Origin: Coccinella septempunctata
Taxonomy: Eukaryota > Arthropoda > Insecta > Coleoptera > Coccinellidae
Direction: 5' to 3'
Assembly (NCBI RefSeq): GCF_907165205.1
Contig: NC_058196.1
Location: forward strand, 972,501-1,036,500
DNA length: 64,000 bases
Within the stretch, counting starts at the first letter, position 1, and each line of letters starts with the position of its first letter. The position numbers and the translations under genes are program-made. The notes below the pieces were generated by a model, which ran no database searches, was not told where the DNA came from, and worked only from the letters and a program-made list of their open reading frames with translations. Shown piece by piece: positions 48,740-58,189 of this stretch.

Positions 48740-49398
48740 GGTCAGCGCACATACAACGGCATCGGACAGACGGTACGGATCGGAATAAATTACTTTCAAT
48801 GGAACTGAATCGAGCAACGCACATATGTGCGGACGGCAGGCATCGCATCGCATCGCATCCGACGGAATTGAGGAACGAGAATCAAATTCCGACCGATGCG
48901 TGCTGTGCCGGCCGATCCCGACATATGTGCGATACCAATCGGAGATTGCCGCGGCATCTGCGTCATTTTCTCTACATGCAGCGGCTTGTACGGGTAGTCA
49001 TACGAAATACGAATTCACGGCAGAAGCATGAGTTTTCAGGAGAACTTAATACTGCGCGTACAAAATTATAATGAATTGTACAATTTAAGTGACAGAAATT
49101 ATAGCAACCATTTTTTTTTCGTCCTTCATCAAGTTCGGAAATAAATAAACATATTCTCCAAAATCCTTCCTTTTTTACATATATCATGTATCCACATTCG
49201 TCTACGCTTTCTTCGCTTTTGAAACTCTTCTTCCTCCAGAACAAACGCTAGTTCCTCATCGCTTGAAGACATATTCGCAACTTATCTATTCCTCCGGCGA
49301 TTCCGATGTTATATGTGCGATACCTTCATAAAAATTCCGCCGCTGCCGTGCCGTTCCTTCCATGCCGTCCGTCCGATGCCGATGTATGTGCGCTTACC
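48740..49398 (-). mobile_element. Non-autonomous PIF/Harbinger-type element
   Basis: Ends GGTCAGCGCACATACAACGG and, reverse-complemented, GGTAAGCGCACATACATCGG form inverted repeats that continue through GGCATCGGACGGACGG-like sequence. TTATA lies on both outer sides (48735-48739 and 49399-49403), although the family normally duplicates three bases, so the exact border is uncertain. Inside, the minus strand from about 49,272 reads SSSDEELAFVLEEEEFQKRRKRR and MWIHDICKKGRI, a match to the N-terminus of HARBI1-type nucleases, then breaks by frameshift. A (GCATC)n run sits near 48,842-48,860. Confidence 0.7.
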
Positions 49399-49403
49399 TT
49401 ATA

Positions 49404-49742
49404 ACGGAAACAGCCTACTACTTTCTCATTTCAATTAGTACACCCAGTATACCTTTGCATGGTTAAAGGTTAGATAGATTGATTTGATGACAATTTCAAC
49501 AAACTCAACGGTTTATGTCGAGATTTTTATAAAAAAATTAAAAAATGGTGATAACAATTTTTTGAATATTTCTGCTGAGGAGGTTTTATTCAGAAAAGTT
49601 TTCACCATTTTCAATTCTGCCATTATATAGTATTTCAACACGATAGGCTGTTCGGACCGGAAATGTACAGAGTGTTTATGAAAGAATGATCAACTTTCAA
49701 ATTACAACCTATCCTTTTTCAATTCCATCAAGTCTGCGTAAA
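49404..49742. other. No gene recognised
   Basis: AT-rich spacer between the Harbinger-type element and the foldback repeat. Confidence 0.4.
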
Positions 49743-49744
49743 AG

Positions 49745-49888
49745 GGAGGGGGTTGCCTAAATAAATCCTATACCTAAAATGAAAACTTTCAGAGCTATCA
49801 AGGAAAAACTACACTGGTTGGATAGTTTGTCCTTGATAAATCTGAAAGTTTCCATTCTAGGTATAGGGTTCATTTATGTTACTCTCCT
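49745..49888. repeat. Short foldback element
   Basis: Arms of about 64 bp (ATAAATCCTATACCTAAAAT...TATCAAGGAAAAAC against GTTTGTCCTTGATAAATCTG...AGGTATAGGGTTCATTTAT) fold around a loop of about 15 bases (tacactggttggata). Roughly 85-90% of the arm positions pair. No coding content. Confidence 0.75.
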
Positions 49889-49929
49889 CTTTTTTCAATG
49901 GAAAATATAAGTTTTGTTATTACAAATTT

Positions 49930-51269
49930 TCAGCACGAAATTATTAGTTCTTCATAAACGTCTAATAGGCCATCGCGGTGAAACAGTCTGTTTAGTTTTT
50001 CATCAATACATTCCAAAATATTGAAAGGCAAATGATCGAATATACAAATTCTTCTTTCTTCATATTCATCACGGACTAGAAATTCTTTCTTATATTCTAA
50101 AATATCATTTTTGTTTGACAAATTGTTTCAGAAACGGTGCATCTTCGACGTTGAAAAAAACTGGCAATTTTGTTCACGCAAATCTCGGGCAACTTATGGC
50201 CAACAATGACACTGATAGCTTCCCTTATGACGTCCTCCTGATCTCTCATTTCTTCAGCTTTGTTATATACTTCTCTCAAATCCACCGCGTAAAAAGAATC
50301 TCAAAGAAATGGCGATGACAGAAATCCTTCAACTATATCTTCGTTTCGAAGAAATTGGACCACTTTCTCTTGGTCGCTGATTAAAATATGATAACAAGTG
50401 ACATATGAGAATTCTGTTAGCGTTTTCTCTTTCAACTTGTTCAAAAATATCTCGTATTGTCTGAATCTTCTTCTGAGTTGTGGAGTGGTTTCAATTCTTT
50501 CCATAATAGTATCCGATAGTACACCTCGGTGTTTTTTAATAACAGCATGTTTTAGCAACATTGTTAAAATATTAAACTGGGAGTGTTTTAACGCTACATC
50601 CATTGGAGTGTGACCTCGTGCATCCGTAAATCCGATATCAGCATCATTCCTAAGAAAGAGTTGAACTAAAATTACTGGCCCTCTGCTATGTGGAGGGCAG
50701 TTTCTAGTATCATATTTCTCGCATTTAAATTCGTTCCTTTTTTGATGAAGGCTTTTGCCAGTTCATAGTTCAAGTTTTTCGGGTTGACTGAAACTGTTCA
50801 GCGCTATGCTGTGCAGGCAACTATTTCCGTAAATATTAACGCAGTTAACATCAAAATTGAACTCCAGAAGATCCATGATATTTTGTATATCACATTCGTG
50901 GGAATTTAACAAGCATTGCAGTAATGTCGATCCTTCCTCCTCGGTTCCGTTGATGTTCACATTATATTTTTTAAGTTCCTCCAGGCAAGCAACTGCATTC
51001 ATAGTGAACATCAGCATGTGTATAGGCCTGAGTCCATCTAAACCTGGCCTTTCTGTGTCACCGCTATGTTCCAGAAGATGTCCTAATATGTTGGCATGTC
51101 CTAATGCTGAAGCTATGTGCACAGTTGTAAAAGAATTGCAGTTTATGGAATTCACTATAGCCCCTTTTCCCAGGAGGCGAAGAACTTCACTTTCATCTCC
51201 ACTGGTCACAGCAGCATGCAGGGCAATATTTAATCTTATTTGCGTGGGAAAATCTCGCACAAATTCATC
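49930..51269 (-). pseudogene. Ankyrin-repeat protein gene, decayed (last exon)
   Basis: The exon begins after TTTTGTTACAG (acceptor at plus 51270-51271). Ankyrin repeats follow: LNIALHAAVTSGDESEVLRLL, FTTVHIASALGHANILGHLLEH, LRPIHMLMFTMNAVACLEEL, STLLQCLLNSHECDI, SCLHSIALNS. After a frameshift near 50,785 comes LAKAFIKKGTNLNARN, after another near 50,690 GHTPMDVALKHSQFNIL, and a TGA at 50301-50303 interrupts the C-terminal part, which continues through EEMRDQEDVIREAIS. Two more frameshifts (about 50,145 and 50,105) precede the end DEYEERRICIFDHLP. Ankyrin repeats bind proteins; the partner is unknown. Five lesions argue for a pseudogene rather than sequencing error. It could be a host paralogue. 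Confidence 0.75.
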
Positions 51270-51447
51270 CTGTAACAAAATTCCGAGAATTTATAGAAAA
51301 GCAAAACAAAATCGAAAAAAAAAAGGGTAATTTTTCTAGTAATTCTTCATTTTTTAAACCAGTCATATCAGTGTCTAACCTAAAGGGTACCTTTTCTGCA
51401 CTCAAAAGTTTGGAAGAAAACCACTTTTCTCTAATAGCCGAGACAAA

Positions 51448-52239
51448 CTAAAAACGCGATATCTTCAACCAGGAGTGTTTAAAGTGCGACAGTTTCTCTA
51501 TGTCACATTTCTTCAAATTTCTCTTTACTGGTTGTGTTTCAATGATTGGTTTGTTTAATTCGATTATTATTATTGTTATTTCAATGGTGTCATGTTCTGT
51601 TCCAAGATCAGGGTGGGTAATTATTGCAGTGATGTTATTCTTCAGATTTCGTGTGTAAAACACTCGATCTGGAGTTATATCGGGATTATTGGCCATTCTT
51701 AACGTCAGAGGAGTGGTTGCCATTTCAAAAGAAGAGTTATTTACGAAGTCTTTCAACTGCCTGGCTTTTCTGCAATTGACATTGAAGTCTCCGACGATGA
51801 GCGCATATTTGTATAAAGAGGCTTTGTTAAAAAGAGTTTGTTCAATGAGAGAATTTGGATGTATGTATACCAAGAAGATATGTAGTTTGTCTTCCTGAAA
51901 AAGGATAGAGAAATGTGTGACTTCGTTCAGAGGGTTGTTCACTGTAGGAGGATTTTCCTTTCTCATTTTCAAACCTGGATGAACCTGAATTAGACTACCT
52001 CCTCGGGTGTTTGTGTTTACAATATTCCCATTCCACTGTATGATATTCCAATTTCTGTATTTTGTGTTGCTTTCGTCATTAGTTTTCGTTTCAACAAATA
52101 AGGCACAATTGATCTCATTTCTTTCGATTGTGTTGTTTATCAAAAGTTTCCTTGGAGTGTAGCTGTTGAGATTGGTGTACATTGTGTGTCGACACATGTT
52201 AAGTGTCGACGTGAATTTGAATTTGATTATTGGTTCCAT
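51448..52239 (-). pseudogene. ORF2 endonuclease domain of the Jockey-like element, truncated
   Basis: About 260 codons: LNSYTPRKLLINNTIERNEI, CALFVETKT (catalytic Glu), ALIVGDFNVNCRKA, ITPDRVFYT and LGTEHDTIEITI. In relatives the last box reads SDH, so the EHD here may be a substitution at or next to the catalytic pair. The frame ends at 51,448 in the linker, and no reverse transcriptase follows. Confidence 0.75.
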
Positions 52240-52425
52240 GGATTGGTTGGGTTGGAGAAGATGTCGTTGGATTTTCTAGGTCAAACATCAATAGGTAGAG
52301 TCGATTTCACGAGAAATGTGCTATTGTGTCAACAGAATATTGGCCGATGAATCTTTTCCTCAGCTTTGCAATCAGCCCCTCCCTATTAATGCTATTATTC
52401 TTGTTTAGTTTGTAAATATATGTAT

Positions 52426-53247
52426 CTATAATATAATCATATCATGAACTGTTATCGGCGAATGTAGCTTGGTGTTTTTGGTTATCGCGGTGTCAATATC
52501 TATAGATTTCTTATTTAGAGGCTTGATCTGATTATTCGGTATTCCTTCGATGGGTTTAATAGGTCTGCGTGGGCATTTGAGGGACCACGCTGCATGTTCT
52601 TCAGATCCACATGTTGCACACTTTGGTGGAAGCTGACTGCTACACTTGGTGTGATGGTGAGGGCCATTACATTTAGTGCATTTTATGGAATTATTGCAGT
52701 GTTCACGAGTGTGAGCAAAACAGTGACATCGGACACATGGTTGTGGAATTGGTGCTGGCGGATAACTTGGATAAACTGGGTAGTGTTTGTGTTTGTAAAA
52801 AAGTCCTTCACTAAGTAATTTCTCAGAGGATTTTAAACATGATGTTATGATCCTTATCATTAGGGTAGGGTTGTTTGTTGCTCTGGAAACTATACGCCTG
52901 CAGTAACGATTGTCCACCTGTATTTGTTTAATTTAAGGTATTGACTGATGTTATCGTCAGAAATATCTTGTTCTACCGAGCCCACTACCACGCTATAGGA
53001 GGGTCTGTGTTCCGTAGAACTTGAGGAGGGTGTAGTGTGTGATGGCTGGGTTTCTTTGTAGTTTTTAATTTTCTTCTCTTCGACCCATTTATTGAGAGTT
53101 CTCTTTATGATCGTTTTGCTTGTATTTGTTTTCAGTAGAAATCCCTGCTTTGTTGCTAAAATTATATCCTCGCTTCCTGGGTGTTCTTTCTCCCATAAGT
53201 CAGATAGATCTTCGCGTAATAAGTTATCAGAGTTTTGTATGTAGTAT
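52426..53247 (-). pseudogene. ORF1 C-terminal part with zinc knuckles
   Basis: Resumes at the RTE border with SDNLLREDLSDLWEKEHPG, ILATKQGFLLKTNTSK and YSVVVGSVEQDISDDNI, an RRM-like start. A frameshift near 52,920 leads to NRYCRRIVSRATNNPTLMIRI. Three knuckles follow: CVRCHCFAHTREHC, CTKCNGPHHHTKC and CATCGSEEHAAWSLKC. It pairs with the N-terminal part on the other side of the RTE insertion. Confidence 0.75.
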
Positions 53248-53259
53248 AGAAGGTTATAC
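53248..53259. repeat. Left target-site duplication of the RTE insertion
   Basis: AGAAGGTTATAC occurs at 53248-53259 and again at 56195-56206, on either side of the RTE element. Confidence 0.9.
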
Positions 53260-56143
53260 CGACCTGGCCGCCAAACTTACCGAAAATCCAGTTGGTATCT
53301 CAGAACGTTTAATGACCCTACGTTTTCCTGCAGCGAATAACACGTTTGTGAACATCATTGCAGTATACGCACCCACTTTGAACTCCTCTGACAACTTAAA
53401 GGACACTTTTCACGAAACACTCGTTGCTACATTAAGTAAAATCCCAAAACGGGAACGAATAATTCTCCTTGGAGACTTCAACGCTAGAGTGGGCAGAGGT
53501 CAAGACTCAGAACTATGGCCGGGAATAATAGGGAAACACGGCACAGACAGCATCAATTCGAATGGAGAACGTCTGCTGGCTCTTTGTGCAGAACACAATC
53601 TGTGTATAACGAACACCTATTTTATTACGAGACCCAATTCAAGGGGGACCTGGCGCCACCCGCGCTCAGGGCATTGGCATACCCTCGACTATGTGATCGT
53701 GAGAAGGAAAGATCTGAAAGAGGTGTTGGTCACTAAACCCAGAGCAGATCTGGAGTGCTGGACTGATCATAGGCTGGTAATCTCGAAAATGAAAATCTCA
53801 ATGCGCCCAAAATATCAACGCAAGCCGAAGTATCTAAGAGAGCGCCTTCAAATATCCAAACTACAAAACCCTTCTACAAAGGACAGATTCACAGCTGCCG
53901 TCAAAAGTAGCCTAACACCACCGGATTATAACGACGATATTGAGACTCATTGGCTCCGTTTCAAGTCATCCCTTACAAATACAGCGAAGGAAATACTGGG
54001 CACGGAACGCTCCCGAAAATCCCCAGACTGGTTTGCCGACAGCGAAACTCATATCGCACCCCTTTTGGATGCAAAACACAAAGCGATGAAAACCGCAATT
54101 AACAAGCCTGGCGATGTTGCAGCCCAAATAGGTTTCATAAACATAAAACGCGAGGTCCGTCAAGAAATAAGAAAAATCAAGGACAGCTGGTGGAAAGAAA
54201 AAGCTAGAGAAATACAAGCTTACGCCGATAACCATGACTACAGGCGTTTTTTCGAAGCTATTAAAACTGTTTACGGTCCAAGCAGAAAAGCTAGCTTTCC
54301 TATAAGAGATGCTCATGGAGCTATTCTAACTGATGATAGAAAAATTCTCGAAAGATGGAAGGAGCATTACTCACAGGTCTTGAATCAAAATAACGACTCG
54401 GATTTATCCATTTTAGAACTGCTTCCCGCGTATAGTCCGATGACATCGCTTGATGACGAAATTTCAATGTCGGAAATCATAAGCGCGATTAAAAATATGA
54501 AAAATGATAAGTCCCCTGGTCTAGACGGCATTCCGGCGGAGATATTCAAAGCCTTGGATGAGGACATTGTCAATAGTCTCCTAATACTATTCCGCAAGAT
54601 CTGGGAACAGGGAGATGTGCCACAAGACTTCAGAGACGCTTTAGTTATCAACCTCTATAAGAACAAAGGCGATACGTCGAATTGCAACAATTACAGGGGC
54701 ATATCGTTGCTTAATGTGGCCGGTAAAATTCTCTCGAAGATTATGGCTAATCGTCTGGTTCCACTCTTAGAGAGGCTTTTACCTGAATCCCAGTGCGGCT
54801 TTCGACCAAATCGAGGTACGGTGGACCTAATTTTTACACTTCGACAGCTACAAGAAAAGGCCCGTGAACAACAATCAAGGATTTATACAGCCTTCATCGA
54901 TTTAAGCAAGGCATTCGACTCGGTGAATCGGAGAGCGCTCTGGAAAATCATGGCACGTCTAGGAGTACCCGAAAAATTCCTAGCAGTGTGTAAAAGCCTT
55001 CATACCAACAACACCGCTAGAATACAGCATAATGGCTCTACAACCGACCATTTCTCAACCAACTCTGGAATAAAACAAGGCTGCGTATTAGCGCCTTTAT
55101 TGTTCAATATTTTCGCCATAGCTGTATCGATAATTGCTGACATGAGCATGCCCGTAAGAGGTGTTGGGATAAGATTCAGATTTGATGGAGGCCTGTTTAA
55201 CCTGAAGCGCCTCAGAGCAAAAACCCGTACCAAGTTTATCACGGAACTTCAATATGCAGACGACTGTTCACTCATCGCTAGCAGCTCAGAGGATCTACAG
55301 ATAATGATGGACACCTATAAACATATATACGAAGCTTTAGGCCTTAGACTCAATATTGACAAGACCAAAATCCTGGTAAGTCCGCCAGAAAGCCTTCAAA
55401 CAGATATCAGCCTGGACAATGAAACTCTAGAACAGGTTGAGCAGTTCAAATACTTGGGAAGCTTCATAAATACTAGGGCTAACCTTGACACGGAAATACA
55501 CAACCGTATCAATTCGGCATCACGGGCATTCTGGAAGCTGAAGGACAGAGTGTTCCAAAATCACGACCTCAATCTGAAGACCAAGACAGCTGTTTACAGA
55601 GCAGTGGTCCTCCCAACGCTTCTTTACGGAAGCGAAAGCTGGACTCCCTACAGGCGACATATTAAACAGCTTGAACAGACGCAGCAACGTCATCTAAGAC
55701 AGATAATGCACATCAGATGGTTCCACAAAGTTTCGAATGCAGAAGTCTTGCAGCGCGCGAGTTGTACAACAATTGAGACTCAAGTAACGAGGGCCCGACT
55801 CAGATGGAGCGGCCACATTCTGAGGATGCAAGACACAAGACTCCCCAAAATAGCTCTATACGGCGAACTCACTGAGGGAGCCCGGAAACCAGGAGGCCAG
55901 TATAAGCGGTTTAAGGATACACTACATCAATCCCTAAAATCAGTTAATGCTAATCATAACTGGGAACAACTAGCGTTAGACAGGTCACAGTGGAGGTCTT
56001 TGGTCCACAGTTATAGTGGAGAATCGAGAAGGATACAGCGGCGGCCAGATCTGGTTGGAGACTATCCATGCCCTGAGTGTGGAAGGATCTGCAGGTCACG
56101 GTTGGGTCTCTTTAGTCACAGGAGGGCACACAGTCGCAACTAG
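53260..56143 (+). CDS. RTE-like endonuclease-reverse transcriptase with C-terminal zinc finger
   Basis: The frame is open from 53,120, but the first 46 codons belong to the element it landed in; element sequence starts at 53,260. Endonuclease: IAVYAPTLNSSD, LLGDFNARVGRG, THTLDYVIVRR-type box and CWTDHRLVISK. Reverse transcriptase: DKSPGLDGIPAEIFK, NYRGISLLNVAGKILSK, PESQCGFRPNRGT, IDLSKAFDSVNRRAL, GIKQGCVLAPLLF and LQYADDCSLIA. Then FKYLGSFINTRA, LLYGSESWT and RWSGHILRM. The tail is a C2H2-like finger, CPECGRICRSRLGLFSHRRAH. The first endonuclease segment is missing; otherwise no lesion is seen, so insertion is recent. Confidence 0.9.
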
Positions 56144-56194
56144 CACTAAGAAGTTACAAATTCATTCCCGGTAACGGGATACAGCAATGAATGA
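53260..56194 (+). mobile_element. RTE-like non-LTR retrotransposon, 5'-truncated
   Basis: A 2.9-kb element within a 12-bp duplication. It starts inside the endonuclease domain and ends after the ORF with ATGAATGA-type sequence, so only the 5' end is missing. It is inserted in ORF1 of the Jockey-like element. Confidence 0.9.
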
Positions 56195-56206
56195 AGAAGG
56201 TTATAC
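56195..56206. repeat. Right target-site duplication of the RTE insertion
   Basis: Second copy of AGAAGGTTATAC, after the short 3' untranslated region of the RTE element. Confidence 0.9.
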
Positions 56207-56226
56207 TGTTTGTTTTGCGATCTCTC

Positions 56227-56571
56227 TCATTTTAGCAGAATAATTTCTTTTGATTGCAGTGTATGTGGAATTGTCTTTATCAGTGGAGTTCTTTTTATTT
56301 TGTCGTATTTGTGAGGAATTCCCTTGATGCCTATCTGGGAGTTCCCTTCATATGTTTGATAGGTTCTTATCGCGTCGATATTGGGTCCATAATCGCATCG
56401 GATTATTTTTTGTTGATTTTCTTCATTGAATGGCGGTAATTTTTTGTTTGGACCTGATTGTATGGGGGAGATTGGATCTCTGTTTCTTTTTCGTTTACGG
56501 CGAACTTTTTTCCATTCTCCATTGTCTACAATTTCCATCTCACTGTACTCTCCATCACTTGAAGAATTCAT
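56227..56571 (-). pseudogene. ORF1 N-terminus of the split Jockey-like element
   Basis: 115 codons from ATG 56571: an acidic start (MNSSSDGEYSEMEIVDNGEW), then a basic patch KKVRRKRKRNRD and a proline/serine region. The frame stops shortly before the RTE insertion point. The acidic-then-basic layout is common at the start of Jockey-group ORF1 proteins. Confidence 0.6.
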
Positions 56572-56770
56572 GTTTAAATTTTGCGTAATTCACTTCTAAT
56601 CAACTTCCGAATATCACTCGAGAGCGCTTAACAACCGTTCGCAACAGATGCACACACGGGAATGAAAATTAAATCGAGAGCTGCTTCACTGTTCTGAGAA
56701 TTTATAACTTCATTCCAATTTTCATTTTTGCATAGGTCCAAAAATCGCCTCTTGTCAATCACAGTTTTAG

Positions 56771-56824
56771 CGCGTGGCTTACATAAGTAAGCAACGCGAT
56801 AAAACAGTGTTATAAAACACTGTT
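56771..56824. repeat. Two adjacent hairpins with the same ATAA loop
   Basis: CGCGTGGCTTAC-ataa-GTAAGCAACGCG (56771-56798) is followed four bases later by AACAGTGTT-ataa-AACACTGTT (56803-56824). The second stem is perfect; the first has one mismatched position. There is nothing coding here. Confidence 0.7.
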
Positions 56825-57178
56825 ATTGTTCATGGCAAAAAAAATTGGATAATGATCAGTAATATTATGCTTTAATTTACCAGCTGTTGAATGTAGTATT
56901 CCCTTGACAGAAACATGATCAATACAAGATCCCTCTGTAGAGTTTTTATTTGGGTGAGTACAGGAATTGACCATGGACTGTTATCCGTTTTGCAAAAATT
57001 GATAAAAGTAGTCTTCAGTCTTCATATTAAATTCCATAAGATCTAAATTAATATCACCAATAATGACATGATTTTCAACCGTCTTATTGCTAACTATGAA
57101 TTGATTTAAGTCATGAATGAACCCATACTCTTCATAATCATGACAGCGATATAGACCAGTAATTAATTTACTGAATTG
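56825..57178 (-). pseudogene. Isolated CR1-like endonuclease fragment
   Basis: One minus frame reads FIHDLNQFIVSNK, NHVIIGDINLDLMEF, a TAA, HPNKNSTEGSCIDHV and NITDHYPIFF over about 115 codons. These are the GDxN, CxDHV and SDH/TDH boxes of an AP-endonuclease. One stop interrupts it; both ends are cut off. It belongs to the same broad group as the enzyme at 44.7-47.6 kb. Confidence 0.75.
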
Positions 57179-57269
57179 TCTACTTCATTGATAAAAATGA
57201 ACAAATTTTGACGTGGGGAAAATTCGGGCATTGAACTTATAACTGGATGTCTTGTCTAGACATCGCGTC

Positions 57270-57770
57270 AACTATTATTCGGGGTGAGAAGAATAAAACA
57301 ACTTCTTGGGGATAGAGAGGCACTACTCACTTACTACGCCCAGTTTCACAGTTCAGCAATATATGGCACCATACTATGGGGTTCGTCGTCGGAGGCTTGC
57401 AGAATTGTCAGAAAAAAAAGCATTGAGGCTTATAGCTGGGGAGAAACGAACGACTAGTTGTCGACAACTTTTTGTGAAATACCATGTACCTACTCACAAT
57501 CTTATGCTGTTATATTTTGGAATGCCTCTTTTTCGTTTATTCGAATAAACGACGTTTTCAAAAACATTCAGATATCCACTACCATTACACCAGGAATCGT
57601 GAAAATTTGTTGGCACCTAAGCATAGATTGAGGAGGACGCAAAACACACAGCTGTACAATGGAATAAAGTAGTACAACAGACTGAAGATTTGAGGTGCCT
57701 GCCAGATGAGAGCTTCAAGGGATGTTTCCTTTGGAAAACAAGTTCCGCTGAGACTTGCATGGACTTTTCC
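57270..57770 (+). pseudogene. C-terminal fragment of a CR1-like reverse transcriptase
   Basis: Pieces in two or three frames read LLGDREALLTYYAQFHSSAIYGTILWGSSS, ALRLIAGEKRTTSCRQLF, HTRNREN-like HYHYTRNRENLLAPKHRLRR, TQLYNGIK and LRCLPDESFKGCF. This is the thumb/C-terminal pattern (YGxxxWG, TR...N...P, YN..P) of CR1-type enzymes. The core is missing and frameshifts are present. Confidence 0.7.
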
Positions 57771-57890
57771 AAGAGTGTGAAAACAGCAATGCTTTATGCC
57801 AGCAACAGTTTCTTACTGGTGCACTGTAACTCATATTCCCGGAGTGTAAAAATAATTCAGTGCATCATGTGATTTCGCACATTCGATGCC
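57767..57890. repeat. Dispersed repeat shared with about 35,632-35,735
   Basis: GAGTGTGAAAACAGCAA, TTTCTTAC-GGTGCAC-GTAACTCAT and AAAATAATTCAGTGC occur in the same order at both places, the copies differing by small indels and substitutions. It is probably a piece of the 3' untranslated region of one CR1-like family, since here it directly follows such a C-terminus. Confidence 0.75.
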
Positions 57891-58180
57891 GATGTAATGA
57901 ACAATCGACAATAATGTCTAAAATTCGAGTGTCAGGACGTAGAAACGACACAAATGAACATACTCATAAAAAGGAACTTTTGAATTAAAAAAAAATAATA
58001 ATATGGAGTTGACTCAAAATAATATTATCTTCCTATAAGGGAAACAAATGTTCTCTTGAAATTTTCATGTAATTTATTTCATTGTTCAAAGCGTATTTGT
58101 TCATTTCAAATATATAATATCTTGAACCAGAGGTATTATATACACGACCGAAATTCCCCAGTCTTCCACTAAGACTTATA
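57891..58180. other. No gene recognised
   Basis: AT-rich. At 57,918-57,945 a short stretch, AATTCGAGTGTCAGG-CGTAG, resembles part of the Jockey ORF2 at about 39,303 and the tandem repeat at 47.9-48.3 kb. Confidence 0.4.
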
Positions 58181-58189
58181 CCATTTACT

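Larger units (their letters stand above)
51448..56571 (-). mobile_element. Jockey-like non-LTR element, split by an RTE insertion and 3'-truncated
   Basis: The minus strand holds ORF1 from the ATG at 56571, interrupted by the RTE element at 53,260-56,194. ORF1 resumes from 53,247 to 52,426, then an ORF2 endonuclease (52,239-51,448) ends without reverse transcriptase, next to the ankyrin pseudogene. It is older than the RTE inside it. Confidence 0.8.

Noticed and set aside
48842..48862. GCATC short tandem repeat as a possible CRISPR-like or regulatory array
   Set aside because: It is three to four five-base units within a Harbinger-type element; there are no spacers, and the DNA is eukaryotic.
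53120..53259. N-terminal extension of the RTE frame
   Set aside because: The duplication at 53248-53259 shows that these codons are antisense to the interrupted Jockey-like ORF1.
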